DNA of 32,289 nucleotides from Chloroflexota bacterium (GTDB taxonomy: Bacteria > Chloroflexota > Anaerolineae > Caldilineales > Caldilineaceae). Shown piece after piece: positions 22,259 through 32,041 of this stretch. A program made the position numbers and the translations under genes. The stretch spans positions 1 to 32,289 of the forward strand of contig QEUW01000038.1 in assembly GCA_003577005.1 (NCBI GenBank). Direction: 5' to 3'. The notes below the pieces were generated by a model, which saw only the letters and a program-made list of their open reading frames with translations, was not told the origin of the DNA and ran no database searches. Numbering within the stretch: position 1 is the stretch's first letter; the number at the start of each line of letters is the position of its first letter.

Positions 22259-25200
22259 ATGAAGCTATCATTCACCCGGCGAAACCGCCCCTATACACTA
22301 CTGTTGGTAGCCGGTCTGCTAGCCCTGGGCGGCTGGCTCGCCCCCCGTGCCACCGGCGCCATCCAGCCGAACCCGGTCACCGCGGCCTGGGAGAAGGCGC
22401 GCGCCGCCGGGTCCTATCACTTCAGCAGCGATGTCACCCAAATGACGATCCCCGTCGCCAAGGTGACGAATGTTGGGCGCCAGAGCCGCACCGACCAATT
22501 GCGGCTAGAAGGCGCGACCAATCTGAAGGAAAATCGGCTGGAGATGCGGCTTTGGTCAGAGGGTGGCAATATCCTGCAAAACGATGGCGAGATCGCGATC
22601 AAAATCGAAGACGGCAAGAGCTATTTGCGCCGCGGCGCAACTGAGCCGTGGCAGGATCAGGAAGGTATCCTCGACGGCATTGCCCCGCAGGGCGACTTTC
22701 TCGCCTATCTGGCCGCCGTGCGCGACATCCAGGCCAACGCACCGGAACGTCGCGGTGGGATTGAATTCACCCGCTACCGATTTACGCTGCATGGCCCCAC
22801 CTTCGCTGCTTATATGCGCGACCGCATGACCGCGGCGCTGCGCGCCAGGGGCGCGACCATGGGGCCCCCGCCCCCCGGCGTCAACCTCACTGCGTCTGAC
22901 TATTTTGGCAAGATGACCGGCGACGGCGAACTCTGGGTCGGCGCGGATGGCCTGCCCCTGCGCCAGATTCTCAAGCTCCACTTTCCCGAACAGCGCGGCC
23001 AAAGGGTCAGCGCACAGATTGTGGTCGATTTTTCGCGCTTTGGTCAGGGGTCTACCGTCAAGGGTCAGTCGTCTCTGGTCATTGGTCATTGGTCATTGGG
23101 GGAGGGGCTGGTAGTCGCGATACGGGCGCTGACGCCATTCCTCGCCTTGTTGACGATGACCGTGTTGGTGGCGATCATTTTGTATTACCGACGGGCGCGG
23201 GTGCTGCAAACGGCGCTGGCGACGGCGGTGATCCTGAGCATGGTGGTCGGCCCGCTGTTGAGCACCTTCCAGGTCGATGCCTTCTTCGCCGCGCAGGCCG
23301 CCAAAGCCGCCGCCCAAGAAGAAGCCCAGGCCGCCGCCGATACCCAACGGGACATCCGCGCAGCATTGGGCGCGGTCGAGTTTAATCCACTGGCAAACCC
23401 GTTGGAGAGTACGGAATTAGGAATTAGGAATACGGAATTAGGCATCTCTGACTTCCAGTTGGCTAATCTCTCAGTCTCTCAGTCTCCCAATCTCCAACTC
23501 ACCGACAACGGCGTGGACAGCGACGGCGACGGCTTGAGCGATTTTGTCGAGGTGCGCGTCGGGACGAACCCGGACAATCCCGACAGCGACGAGGATGGCG
23601 TGAGCGATGCAATCGAGGTGCGCGGCGTTTTGTTTGGCGGGCAGACCTGGTATGGCGATGCGCAGAACGCCGACAGCAACAACGACGGCATCCCCGATGG
23701 TCAGGAGTGGGACACCAATAACGACGGGCAGATCGACGACACTGACAATGACGGCATTCCCGATGCCTTTGACCCCGACAATGACAACGACGGCGTGCCG
23801 GATCGGCTGGATCTCTCGCCCTTCACCGCAAGCAACGCAACCTATACAGAAGCCAGCCCGCTGCAACTGACGATCAACCAATTGACCGCCGACAAACCGA
23901 CCTTTGTCGATTTTCAGTTGCGGCCACAGAATCCCGCTCACCTGTGGTATTCGTTTAGCGTGTTGGATTGGCCGGGCCAGGATAGCGCTGGTCAGGTGCA
24001 GGATATTGACAACAAGACCTTTGCCGATTTCGCCATCGCCCAGGGACGCACACCCGCACCGGGCGATGCCGATGGCGATATGAAGCTGATTCCCATGCTG
24101 GAAATCCGCATTCAAGGCTCGCCCACCAACTTGCCGGCGCAAAGCGAATTGACCCCTTACAACATCTCGGTGCAAAACTACAGCCAGGATGGCAGCACCA
24201 AACTGGTCTATGTCCCCCTCAACCTGGTGACCGACGAGCAGACGGGTCAACGCGTTGCCTTTACCGGGCGCATGCGCTATCTGCCCCAGGGCAGTTGGCC
24301 GACACCGCATCAGGTGCGTTTGGTTTGGGTGGTGCAGATGCTGGTCGATCTGCCTTGTGATCGGGGCGCACCGAATGCCGCGCAACAGGGTTGTGGCGCA
24401 GACGGCTATATCCGTAACATCCCGCAGGTGGTGCAAAGCTATTATGAGCAATGGCGGCTGACCGGGCTAAACATCAGCGAACAGCACGGCGCCAAAACCG
24501 CACTGATCTACGAAGACCCCGCTCGCGACACCGATCACAACGATGATGCCTCGCTGGTTGCGCTGGCCCACGCGCTCGACCATACCTTTTTGGCCGGACG
24601 CGACCAGGATGGCAATCTGGCGCGCGATGTCACCATCGACAACCTGGCTGGCCGCGCCGACTACACCCAAAATGGCGGGCTGACCTCCGACCAACGCTGG
24701 GGACTGGACGGCAGCCTGAATACGTTGCGCGTCGAACGGCACGACTATGCCACCTTTGACCAGGCTGCCGTCCAGACAGCGATGACTACAACGCTGGGCG
24801 TGCTCAACAAGTTCAACGCCGCCTGGAACCAGAACTTTTATACCAAGCCGACGCTGATGTGGGCCTATGAACAGCGGGCACGCGCACTCAGCTTGGACGC
24901 GTCGCGCACAAGCGGCGGATATGTTGTCATGCAAGGCAACGGCGTCACTGCCAACCTGCTAGCCAGTGGACCTGCGCCAGTGCAGGTCAATCTGCTGGCC
25001 GGGTTCAAGTGGACCCACTATTGCCGGCCAGAAGGGGCGACGGCCTGGGCCACCTGTAGCGCTGAGGAGTATTGGCAGGAATTGTATTATCGCTATAACT
25101 GGTCAGCACCCTTTGCCGGTGACCCTGATGACCCCGATGTGCATGCCGGTCGCCTGATGGCCTTGCAGATTTATGATCGGGCCGTAACCCAGGGCGTCAA

Positions 25201-28200
25201 CCGAGTCGTCGAAGTGGGCAATCAAATCGTGCCACCCACCTATATGGCGCAAACCGACGCCGGGATCGCCGGCACGATCCGTAGCGGTCTCCAACAAGGA
25301 GTGCCGGTGGTCAAGTTTGTGACCAATATGGCGGTGATGAATTATTACAAGGACAAGCTCAAAGCGATCAAAGGCTTGGGAATTCTGGCCAGAGCCGCAC
25401 GGATCGACCAGTTGGCGAGCGGCGCTTGGTTTTATATCAAAAACATCCAGACCAACAAACTGGCCGGCTCGGCCGTCATCGTGCTCACGGCCGCGGTGGT
25501 GGCAGGGCTAGTGACTGGGATCACCTATCTGGCCGCCGGTTATCTGGCTGATAACCCGGCAGCGGTGCTGACCGTCAAGCTGATCGCGCTGAGTGTGACC
25601 TTTGTGATGTCGGTGTTAGGGCCGACGTTGGCCTTTCTGCAACTGGCCAAGGGCGGCTTTACGCTCCAGGCCCTGGCCGCGCGACCAGAACTGATCAGCA
25701 ACTCGCGCATGGCGAGTGCGGTCGGTGCGGGGCTGGCGATCGGCATCACCTGGGGATTCTTTATCTACAATGTGACCAGCAATGATCTCTCTCCCGGCAC
25801 GGTCGAATTTAGCACGGCGGTCTCTCAAGCCCTCGGCGCGACGATCTATCTCATTTTGGTGGCGGTCATCTCGTCCACCGTCGTGGGTCTGCTCATCGCC
25901 GGTGTGCTCGCCGTGACCGACGCCATCCTCACGCTTGTCTGCGAACTGGGGACGGATAGGCTGCGCGGGTCCGACGGAGCCTGTTTCACCATCGCCGGTA
26001 CGATCATCAATGCGATTGCCTCTGGCTTTTACAGTTATGAAGTGATGGTCGAGACCAACAACCGCGATTTGATCGTCCCCGGCTCACCCACAACCAGCTT
26101 GGCAAACCCGGATAAGGGGTTTGTCGGCGGCAATAATCTATCGATCACGCTGCCAATCACCAACACGGTGCGCGAACGGGGCGTCAGCAACGATTTGGGA
26201 CATAACTTTGCTCACTTCACCGACAGGGTGATCCAAAACACGACCTTCAGATACAGCCTCACCCAACCAGGGCCGGTCGCTCTCTCAGCGGAAAAGGGAG
26301 AGATGTTCGGCGCCTGGGGCGATTTTGCCAACATCGGCTGGTCTGACATCTATGAAAAACCGTTGCGAAGCGGTCGGGCGCGCACTCTGCCCGCACCGGT
26401 TAGCTTCGACTTGCAACCAGGATTAAACCGGCCAGCACCCTTCTACCTGAACATGGGCTACGCTCTGCCCGCTTTCGATTGCTGGAAGGTCTGGACCTTC
26501 TCGTTCAAATATCCCTGGTTTATCAAGGTAACCGCTTGCACCGAGCAAACGGTCAAGGGTAACAATTCGAGCAAGATCGAAACACTACGCTATGACATCT
26601 TCCCCGCCTCACTGGGCGGTTTTATGGCACTGGGTAGCAAAGCCAACGGCGTCGGTCTGGCCTGGGATGCGCGCTTTGGTGCACTGCGCGATGCCGATGG
26701 GGATGGTCTGCTGGCAGCGTCCTTTGGCGGGCTTGACCCCGATGATCGCAAGGTGGACACCGATCAAGACGGGCTAACCGACGCCTTTGAACTGGAACGT
26801 CGGGCGGCCGGTCAGCCCTACTCACCGGTCCACTGCGACAGCGACGGCGATGGCTTGACCGACCGTCAGGAAGCGTTCTTTGGCGCCAACCCAGCCTTAC
26901 GCGATACGGACAACGACGGGCTTAGCGATGGAGAAGAGGTCTGGCATCAGGTCTACGACAGCAACTGCCAGCCCACCAACACCTGGATCGGCGGCTGGAC
27001 CATCAGCATCAATGGCGCCGGCGGCGGGCCGACCATTCGCGTCAACTCGAACCCCGTGCTAGCCGACAGCGACGGCGATGGCATGAGCGACCTGGCCGAG
27101 CGCCAGCTTGCCGGCCAGGTGGACAGCCAGAATCGGCCTTATCATCCGAGCGTGGTCAACATCCCTCCGCTCGCCGTCTACACCACCAGCGACAAGCAGT
27201 TTGTCGCCCCTGGTCAAGATCTGGTCTACCACACCACCGTGGTGGCGACAACACCGATGGCCCCCGGCGTGTTGGATGTGTCGATCCCCAGCCAATTGGG
27301 TCAATCAACTGCACCTTTTGCACTCAACTTTAACCCGCTCACCTTTAGTGGTGCGCAAACGCTGACCCAGCAGATCAACCTCAGTGCCCAGCCCGGCTTG
27401 AGCACGCAAAAACTACTTCTGAGCAGCAGCGTGCGGACGCGCCTGGCGCCCAGTGGCCCTTCAGCCCTGGCCTGGGACCCAATCAGCTTCCAGTCGCTGG
27501 GCACGACCCCCCCCAACCCACAGATGGCAATGGCGGCTTCGCTACCCGACCGGCCAGACAACTATCTGATCAGCACACTCTCCAATAGCTTCGCCAATTC
27601 GACTTTTTTCAACACGCTGCTTTACAACGCGGTTCCAGGCGGCCAGTCTAATTCAATCGCGCTGGGTTCATCCAGTGCGCCGTTTATCAACGATCCACCC
27701 GACATCGCCTGTAACAACAACGGCGTCTGCCTTTCGGTGACCGCATTCCGTGTTGATCAACCAGCCGGAATCGGCGATCTCTCCTTTGCGATTGGCACTC
27801 TCTCTGGGGCCGAGGGGCAAGGAGAGAAAAGCGTGCTGATTGGCGTGGGTAACGGCTGGCTATTCCGTCCCGTGGTTGCTTCAGATGGCGCGAACTTTCT
27901 GGTTGCCTATGAATCGAGCCTGAACACCACCACCTCGATCATTGCGGTCAGCGTCGATGCCGCGGGCAATGTGCTGAGCAACAGCACTACCCTGGTCGAA
28001 AATCCGCGCGCGGCCGTGCGTGATGAACCCAGCATCAGCATGGACCTGGCCTGGCTGGGCAACCGCTATGGGCTAGTCTGGAAGTTTAACCGTGCGCGTG
28101 GCGGTGCGTTGATCCCGTTCTTTACCGGGGTGATTAACCCCAACGCCACGGTGATTGGTTCGCTCACCACACAGATTTGGTCTGGCGGCATCGAGATCGA

Positions 28201-31200
28201 GTGGGACGCGAGCGGTGCGCTGGCCCTGGCCTACGACCCGATCAATAATCGCACACTCTTGACCTATCGCACCTATTTTAGTAACTCCCCGGTGGCTGCC
28301 TTTCTCTTCCAGGGGTCCAACATCACCAGTGATAGTGGCGTGATCAAATCCGGCCTTTTTGGCGACTTGGCCGGTGTGGGTCGCTTCACCACGGTTCAGC
28401 CGCCGAAAGCAGCCTACAATCCAATCGCCCACGGCTGGTTAGTCCACGCCGGAGGGGTGCTCTATCTGTTCCGCCCCGATATCTCCGGCGTCTTGCTCCC
28501 CACAACAAACATCAATGTCACGCAAGTTCCCCTTGCCTGTCCGCTCCCCAGTAGCGTCGCGGTGACTGATTTGCGCTTTGAGGATGCGCCGGGTACAACC
28601 ACGTTCGCCAACAGCAGCGTCTTTGGCGGCAGTGGCGCAACTTGCACTGCGCCCGGAGGGCACCCGAAATGTCCCGCCGCCGGTCTGCCCGGCGCAACCG
28701 ACGCACAAGGGATTGCCGTCGGCGGTGGGGCGATGAGCCTCTCCTCAGATTACTCGGTGCGCTTTGATGGCGGTGACGATGAACTCTTGCTGCCCAATGC
28801 GCTGGGCAACGAATTTAGCCTGGCCTTCTGGTATAAGGCGCAACCGACCAACAATGGCGCCAGTTTTGCCATTGAATCTGGGCAACGCAATGGTTCTGGG
28901 CAATCGCTTGGCTTTGGGCTCTTCTTGAACAACCATAACAGTGTCATCCAGTTTGATGCCGGTGGTGTGGAGATTCATGGTCCCGCCCCCGCTTCGCTAA
29001 CAAACGGGCAATGGCATTTCATCGTCGCCACCCGCAAAAGCACAGGGGCGCTGGCGGTCTATTTTGATGGCAACCCGACGCCGTTTATCAGCCGTGCCGC
29101 CTCGCCCAATCCAGTCATGGGAGGCAACATCCGCCTGGGCGATGGCGGTACGACCGTCAGTTTGGACAATTTCCAACTGTACAAGAGCGCCTTGAGCGGT
29201 GCGACGGTGCAGGCGCTTTACAATCGCACCCTGCAAAGCTACTGTACCGGCGTCAACAACTATCGCTGGGCCAAGTTCAACGCCAGCCGAGTTGACACGC
29301 GCGGTGGCAAGCTCAGCGCCAGCAATTCGCTGACCATCACCATTGATGCCGACAAACCAACCGCCTCGATCAGCGGTTGGAGCAATGGTCAATGGATCAA
29401 GGGCAACACGGTCCATAATATCGGCGGTGCGGCCAGCGATGGGGGTACACCCAGCCAGCCCACCTCCGGCGTCGCCCAAGTCGAGATTCAAATCAACACC
29501 GATCCCACCTGGTTATTGGCGGACGGCAAAGGGAACTGGTTCTACAACTTGCCGGTGACGCACGGTGAATATCTGCTCCGAGTGCGGGCCACCGACGGGG
29601 TGGGCAATGTCGGTGATCCAAGCCCTCTGCTCACCGTGGTCGCTGATGGGGAGTTGCCGCTGGTCACGCTCAACGCGATTCCCACTGCCGTCCAAAAGCC
29701 GACACGCACTGTTAGCGGCCAATGGCAGAGCACCTTCAGCGGCACGATCATCGACCACCACAGTGGGATGCCCGCCGATGGGGTTGAGGTGCGCTTAGTC
29801 GGGCAGGATAACGCCGCGGGCAATGGCTGGCAAGCGGCCACGATCAATGACCGCGACTGGAGCATCAACTATCGTTTTGCCGAAGGTCTGGCCGACCCGA
29901 CCGGTACATACACGGTCAGCGTGCGCGCCACCGATAATGTCGGCAATCGCACCGCCGACAACGGGGTTACCGGCATCCTGCGGCTGGATGCCAACCCACC
30001 GACTGTTGCCCTGAGTGCGACCGACGCCCAACGCACGGTGATCACAGGGTGGGCGCAAGGCGCTACCAGCGAAGCGTTGACCCTCAGCGGCGTCATCACC
30101 GACACTGGCGCCGCGGGGATCGACAAGGTGGAAGTCGCCTTTGTGCCCTACACGCAGATCGCCGCGCTGCCCGCCAACCTCAACGACGACCAGGCCGATG
30201 CCCAACTCAACCGCACCTGGCTACCCGCCACCGTGGCCCAGCCTGGCGCAACTGTGAGTGGATGGAGTCTGCCGCTGCCGGCTGGCCTGGAGGACGAATA
30301 TCAGATTGACCTGCGCGCCAGTGACCGGGTCGGCAACGTCGTGCGCACCGATAACGTCTGGAGCGGCGTGATCGATGTGGTGGCCCCGCGCGTGACGGCC
30401 AGCGCCGTCCATCTCGACGGTCGCTATGTCTTTCCCAATCGCGTCGAGTGCAGCGCCACCGACCGCTATATCGATGAAAGCAAGTTTGATTGCCCGATCT
30501 ACAATGGCGCACCGCCGCTACGCACCTTTGACAACAACCCTGCCTTGCAGGCAATCTTCCCCGACCGCACGATCTTGGTCGGGTTGAGCAATAGTCATAC
30601 CTACTGGTCACCGATCTATCCGGCAGCCTTTGATGTCACTGCTTGTGATCACTTTGGTCAATGCACGACAGTCAATAGTGGTCCCACCGTGGTGACACCG
30701 GCGGCAGTCAATAGTGGACAGTTGTCAGTGAACAGTGACGCAGTCAGCAGCGCATCTGTCTCCAGTCTCCAGTCTCCAATCTCAGTCTCTGCCGACGCAC
30801 CAGGTGCGACGATGGCCGCTGTCGTCTCACCCGCACCGGGCAATGTGGTGGCAGCAGATGATACGCTCAACGTGACCGTGGCTGCCGAGTCAAGCGCCTT
30901 GCTCAAAGAGGTGACGGTTCACTTGGACGGCAACCTGGTGCAAACGCTGAATTTTGCCCAGAGCGAGAACGCCACCCGCATCCTGCGCACCTTCCAGTTG
31001 ACCGGCGTCAGTGAAGGCCAACACACTTTCATCGCCCGCGCCACCGACTGGGCCGGTGGTGTGCAGGACAACGACATTCCGGTCACCTTTACGGTTGACC
31101 GCCAGGCGCCGACCGTCACTATCGACCCGGCCACGCTGACCAATGCCGACACCTGGGGCGTGGGCAGCGAGGTGCTGCGTTTTAAGGGTACGGCGAGTGA

Positions 31201-32041
31201 TAGCATCGGCTTGGCCGCCGTGCAGATTCGCGAAGGGGCGGGCGTATTTATCGATGTGCAGTTTGGTGATGGTGTGTGGCAATCCGCCCTGTCGGTGCAA
31301 GACCCTGAAGGACGCACGCTCAACATCACCGTGCGCGCCATCGACCGGGCCGGGCGGATCAGTGAGGTGACGCAGAGCATCGGCACGGCTCTCTCCACAG
31401 CGAATGCACCGGACACGACCATCACTCAGACGCCTGCCAATCCCAGTGCAAGTAACACAGCCACCTTTGCCTTTAGCGGCAGCGAGACAGCGGTTCTCTT
31501 CAAGTGTCAGGTGGACGACGAAGCGTACACCGTTTGTGCCAATCCCAAGACGATCAGCGACCTGAGCAAGGGCGAACACACCTTCCGCGTGCGCGCTATC
31601 GACGGCGCAGGCAACGTCGATCTGACCCCGGCCAGCTACACCTGGACGGTCAACGCCAGCGCGCTCGATGCGACGATCACCGGCAGCCCGGCCAATCCGC
31701 GCGCTCGATGCGACGATCACCGGCAGCCCGGCCAATCCAAGCAGCAGTCGCGAGGCCAGCTTCAGCTTCACCGGCACGGGCAGCGGCTTCGAGTGCAGTC
31801 TGGATGGAGCAGCCTTTGCGACCTGCGTCAGCGCTGTCACCTACACCGAACTGAGCTATGGCGACCACAGCTTTGCCGTGCGGGCGGTCAACGGCGGCGG
31901 CCAGGCCGGCGCGGCAGCGCGCTACACCTGGACGATTGTCAACGCCGCACCGGTTGCCAACGACCAGACGCTGACCACGCTCGAAGACGAGGCCCTCGCC
32001 GTGACGCTCACCGCCAGCGACGAGGATGCGCTCACCTTTAG
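22259..32041 (+). CDS. Giant secreted/surface protein: TSP3 repeats, membrane cluster, LamG, Ig-like repeats (frameshifted at 31699)
   Basis: ATG 22259 has AGGAG eight bases upstream. Order by residue: signal peptide (about 1-34, SFTRRNRPYTLLLVAGLL); a LolA/LppX-like region to about 270 (GDGELWVGADGLPLRQIL); two membrane segments (about 285-345); a calcium-binding thrombospondin-3 cluster (416-521, DSDGDGLSDFVE type); a large region without assigned domain; a membrane cluster (about 1066-1230); a second TSP3 cluster (1478-1611); a LamG/concanavalin-like domain (about 2159-2325, SVRFDGGDDELLLP to ATVQALYNR); then repeated Ig-like domains to the end. The domain content suggests a surface adhesin or carbohydrate-binding protein. 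As read, the frame ends at TAG 32041 with a scrambled tail after residue 3147, caused by a 40-bp tandem duplication. Three linkers are encoded by heptad DNA. Confidence 0.8.
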   Translation: MKLSFTRRNRPYTLLLVAGLLALGGWLAPRATGAIQPNPVTAAWEKARAAGSYHFSSDVTQMTIPVAKVTNVGRQSRTDQLRLEGATNLKENRLEMRLWSEGGNILQNDGEIAIKIEDGKSYLRRGATEPWQDQEGILDGIAPQGDFLAYLAAVRDIQANAPERRGGIEFTRYRFTLHGPTFAAYMRDRMTAALRARGATMGPPPPGVNLTASDYFGKMTGDGELWVGADGLPLRQILKLHFPEQRGQRVSAQIVVDFSRFGQGSTVKGQSSLVIGHWSLGEGLVVAIRALTPFLALLTMTVLVAIILYYRRARVLQTALATAVILSMVVGPLLSTFQVDAFFAAQAAKAAAQEEAQAAADTQRDIRAALGAVEFNPLANPLESTELGIRNTELGISDFQLANLSVSQSPNLQLTDNGVDSDGDGLSDFVEVRVGTNPDNPDSDEDGVSDAIEVRGVLFGGQTWYGDAQNADSNNDGIPDGQEWDTNNDGQIDDTDNDGIPDAFDPDNDNDGVPDRLDLSPFTASNATYTEASPLQLTINQLTADKPTFVDFQLRPQNPAHLWYSFSVLDWPGQDSAGQVQDIDNKTFADFAIAQGRTPAPGDADGDMKLIPMLEIRIQGSPTNLPAQSELTPYNISVQNYSQDGSTKLVYVPLNLVTDEQTGQRVAFTGRMRYLPQGSWPTPHQVRLVWVVQMLVDLPCDRGAPNAAQQGCGADGYIRNIPQVVQSYYEQWRLTGLNISEQHGAKTALIYEDPARDTDHNDDASLVALAHALDHTFLAGRDQDGNLARDVTIDNLAGRADYTQNGGLTSDQRWGLDGSLNTLRVERHDYATFDQAAVQTAMTTTLGVLNKFNAAWNQNFYTKPTLMWAYEQRARALSLDASRTSGGYVVMQGNGVTANLLASGPAPVQVNLLAGFKWTHYCRPEGATAWATCSAEEYWQELYYRYNWSAPFAGDPDDPDVHAGRLMALQIYDRAVTQGVNRVVEVGNQIVPPTYMAQTDAGIAGTIRSGLQQGVPVVKFVTNMAVMNYYKDKLKAIKGLGILARAARIDQLASGAWFYIKNIQTNKLAGSAVIVLTAAVVAGLVTGITYLAAGYLADNPAAVLTVKLIALSVTFVMSVLGPTLAFLQLAKGGFTLQALAARPELISNSRMASAVGAGLAIGITWGFFIYNVTSNDLSPGTVEFSTAVSQALGATIYLILVAVISSTVVGLLIAGVLAVTDAILTLVCELGTDRLRGSDGACFTIAGTIINAIASGFYSYEVMVETNNRDLIVPGSPTTSLANPDKGFVGGNNLSITLPITNTVRERGVSNDLGHNFAHFTDRVIQNTTFRYSLTQPGPVALSAEKGEMFGAWGDFANIGWSDIYEKPLRSGRARTLPAPVSFDLQPGLNRPAPFYLNMGYALPAFDCWKVWTFSFKYPWFIKVTACTEQTVKGNNSSKIETLRYDIFPASLGGFMALGSKANGVGLAWDARFGALRDADGDGLLAASFGGLDPDDRKVDTDQDGLTDAFELERRAAGQPYSPVHCDSDGDGLTDRQEAFFGANPALRDTDNDGLSDGEEVWHQVYDSNCQPTNTWIGGWTISINGAGGGPTIRVNSNPVLADSDGDGMSDLAERQLAGQVDSQNRPYHPSVVNIPPLAVYTTSDKQFVAPGQDLVYHTTVVATTPMAPGVLDVSIPSQLGQSTAPFALNFNPLTFSGAQTLTQQINLSAQPGLSTQKLLLSSSVRTRLAPSGPSALAWDPISFQSLGTTPPNPQMAMAASLPDRPDNYLISTLSNSFANSTFFNTLLYNAVPGGQSNSIALGSSSAPFINDPPDIACNNNGVCLSVTAFRVDQPAGIGDLSFAIGTLSGAEGQGEKSVLIGVGNGWLFRPVVASDGANFLVAYESSLNTTTSIIAVSVDAAGNVLSNSTTLVENPRAAVRDEPSISMDLAWLGNRYGLVWKFNRARGGALIPFFTGVINPNATVIGSLTTQIWSGGIEIEWDASGALALAYDPINNRTLLTYRTYFSNSPVAAFLFQGSNITSDSGVIKSGLFGDLAGVGRFTTVQPPKAAYNPIAHGWLVHAGGVLYLFRPDISGVLLPTTNINVTQVPLACPLPSSVAVTDLRFEDAPGTTTFANSSVFGGSGATCTAPGGHPKCPAAGLPGATDAQGIAVGGGAMSLSSDYSVRFDGGDDELLLPNALGNEFSLAFWYKAQPTNNGASFAIESGQRNGSGQSLGFGLFLNNHNSVIQFDAGGVEIHGPAPASLTNGQWHFIVATRKSTGALAVYFDGNPTPFISRAASPNPVMGGNIRLGDGGTTVSLDNFQLYKSALSGATVQALYNRTLQSYCTGVNNYRWAKFNASRVDTRGGKLSASNSLTITIDADKPTASISGWSNGQWIKGNTVHNIGGAASDGGTPSQPTSGVAQVEIQINTDPTWLLADGKGNWFYNLPVTHGEYLLRVRATDGVGNVGDPSPLLTVVADGELPLVTLNAIPTAVQKPTRTVSGQWQSTFSGTIIDHHSGMPADGVEVRLVGQDNAAGNGWQAATINDRDWSINYRFAEGLADPTGTYTVSVRATDNVGNRTADNGVTGILRLDANPPTVALSATDAQRTVITGWAQGATSEALTLSGVITDTGAAGIDKVEVAFVPYTQIAALPANLNDDQADAQLNRTWLPATVAQPGATVSGWSLPLPAGLEDEYQIDLRASDRVGNVVRTDNVWSGVIDVVAPRVTASAVHLDGRYVFPNRVECSATDRYIDESKFDCPIYNGAPPLRTFDNNPALQAIFPDRTILVGLSNSHTYWSPIYPAAFDVTACDHFGQCTTVNSGPTVVTPAAVNSGQLSVNSDAVSSASVSSLQSPISVSADAPGATMAAVVSPAPGNVVAADDTLNVTVAAESSALLKEVTVHLDGNLVQTLNFAQSENATRILRTFQLTGVSEGQHTFIARATDWAGGVQDNDIPVTFTVDRQAPTVTIDPATLTNADTWGVGSEVLRFKGTASDSIGLAAVQIREGAGVFIDVQFGDGVWQSALSVQDPEGRTLNITVRAIDRAGRISEVTQSIGTALSTANAPDTTITQTPANPSASNTATFAFSGSETAVLFKCQVDDEAYTVCANPKTISDLSKGEHTFRVRAIDGAGNVDLTPASYTWTVNASALDATITGSPANPRARCDDHRQPGQSKQQSRGQLQLHRHGQRLRVQSGWSSLCDLRQRCHLHRTELWRPQLCRAGGQRRRPGRRGSALHLDDCQRRTGCQRPDADHARRRGPRRDAHRQRRGCAHL
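23063..23100. repeat. GGTCATT heptad array in the giant gene
   Basis: Period-7 units from 23063: GGTCAGT, CGTCTCT, then GGTCATT three times exactly (23077-23097). They encode KGQSSLVIGHWSLG (about residues 267-281), joining the N-terminal domain to the first membrane segment. The frame is kept. Confidence 0.7.
23413..23442. repeat. GGAATTA heptad array in the giant gene
   Basis: Units GGAATTA, GGAATTA, GGAATAC, GGAATTA follow one another exactly (23413-23440). They encode ELGIRNTELG (about residues 385-394), between the second membrane segment and the first TSP3 cluster. Confidence 0.75.
23464..23498. repeat. CTCAGTCT/CCCAATCTCC repeat in the giant gene
   Basis: Seven- to eight-base units (TCTCTCAG, TCTCTCAG-like, TCCCAAT, CTCCAAC) encode LANLSVSQSPNLQL (about residues 402-415), immediately before the first TSP3 cluster and 21 bases after the GGAATTA array. 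Confidence 0.6.
30706..30785. repeat. AGTNNNN and GTCTCCA heptad arrays in the giant gene
   Basis: First block, 30706-30740: AGTCAAT, AGTGGAC, AGTTGTC, AGTGAAC, AGTGACG. Second block, 30758-30785: GTCTCCA three times, then ATCTCAG. They encode a Ser/Val/Gln-rich linker (VNSGQLSVNSDAVSS; SLQSPISVS; about residues 2817-2846) between two Ig-like domains. Confidence 0.7.
31659..31738. repeat. Exact 40-bp tandem duplication causing a +1 shift
   Basis: The 40-bp unit starting GCGCGCTCGATGCGACGATC occupies 31659-31698 and again 31699-31738 without a difference. Forty is not divisible by three, so the giant frame is shifted. Removing one copy restores a continuous Ig-like domain reading ITGSPANPSSSREASFSF and onward. 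Confidence 0.9.

Noticed and set aside
30890..31840. 316-codon minus-strand open frame in the giant gene
   Set aside because: Antisense to obvious Ig-like repeats; runs through the duplication, which is expected of a random open frame.
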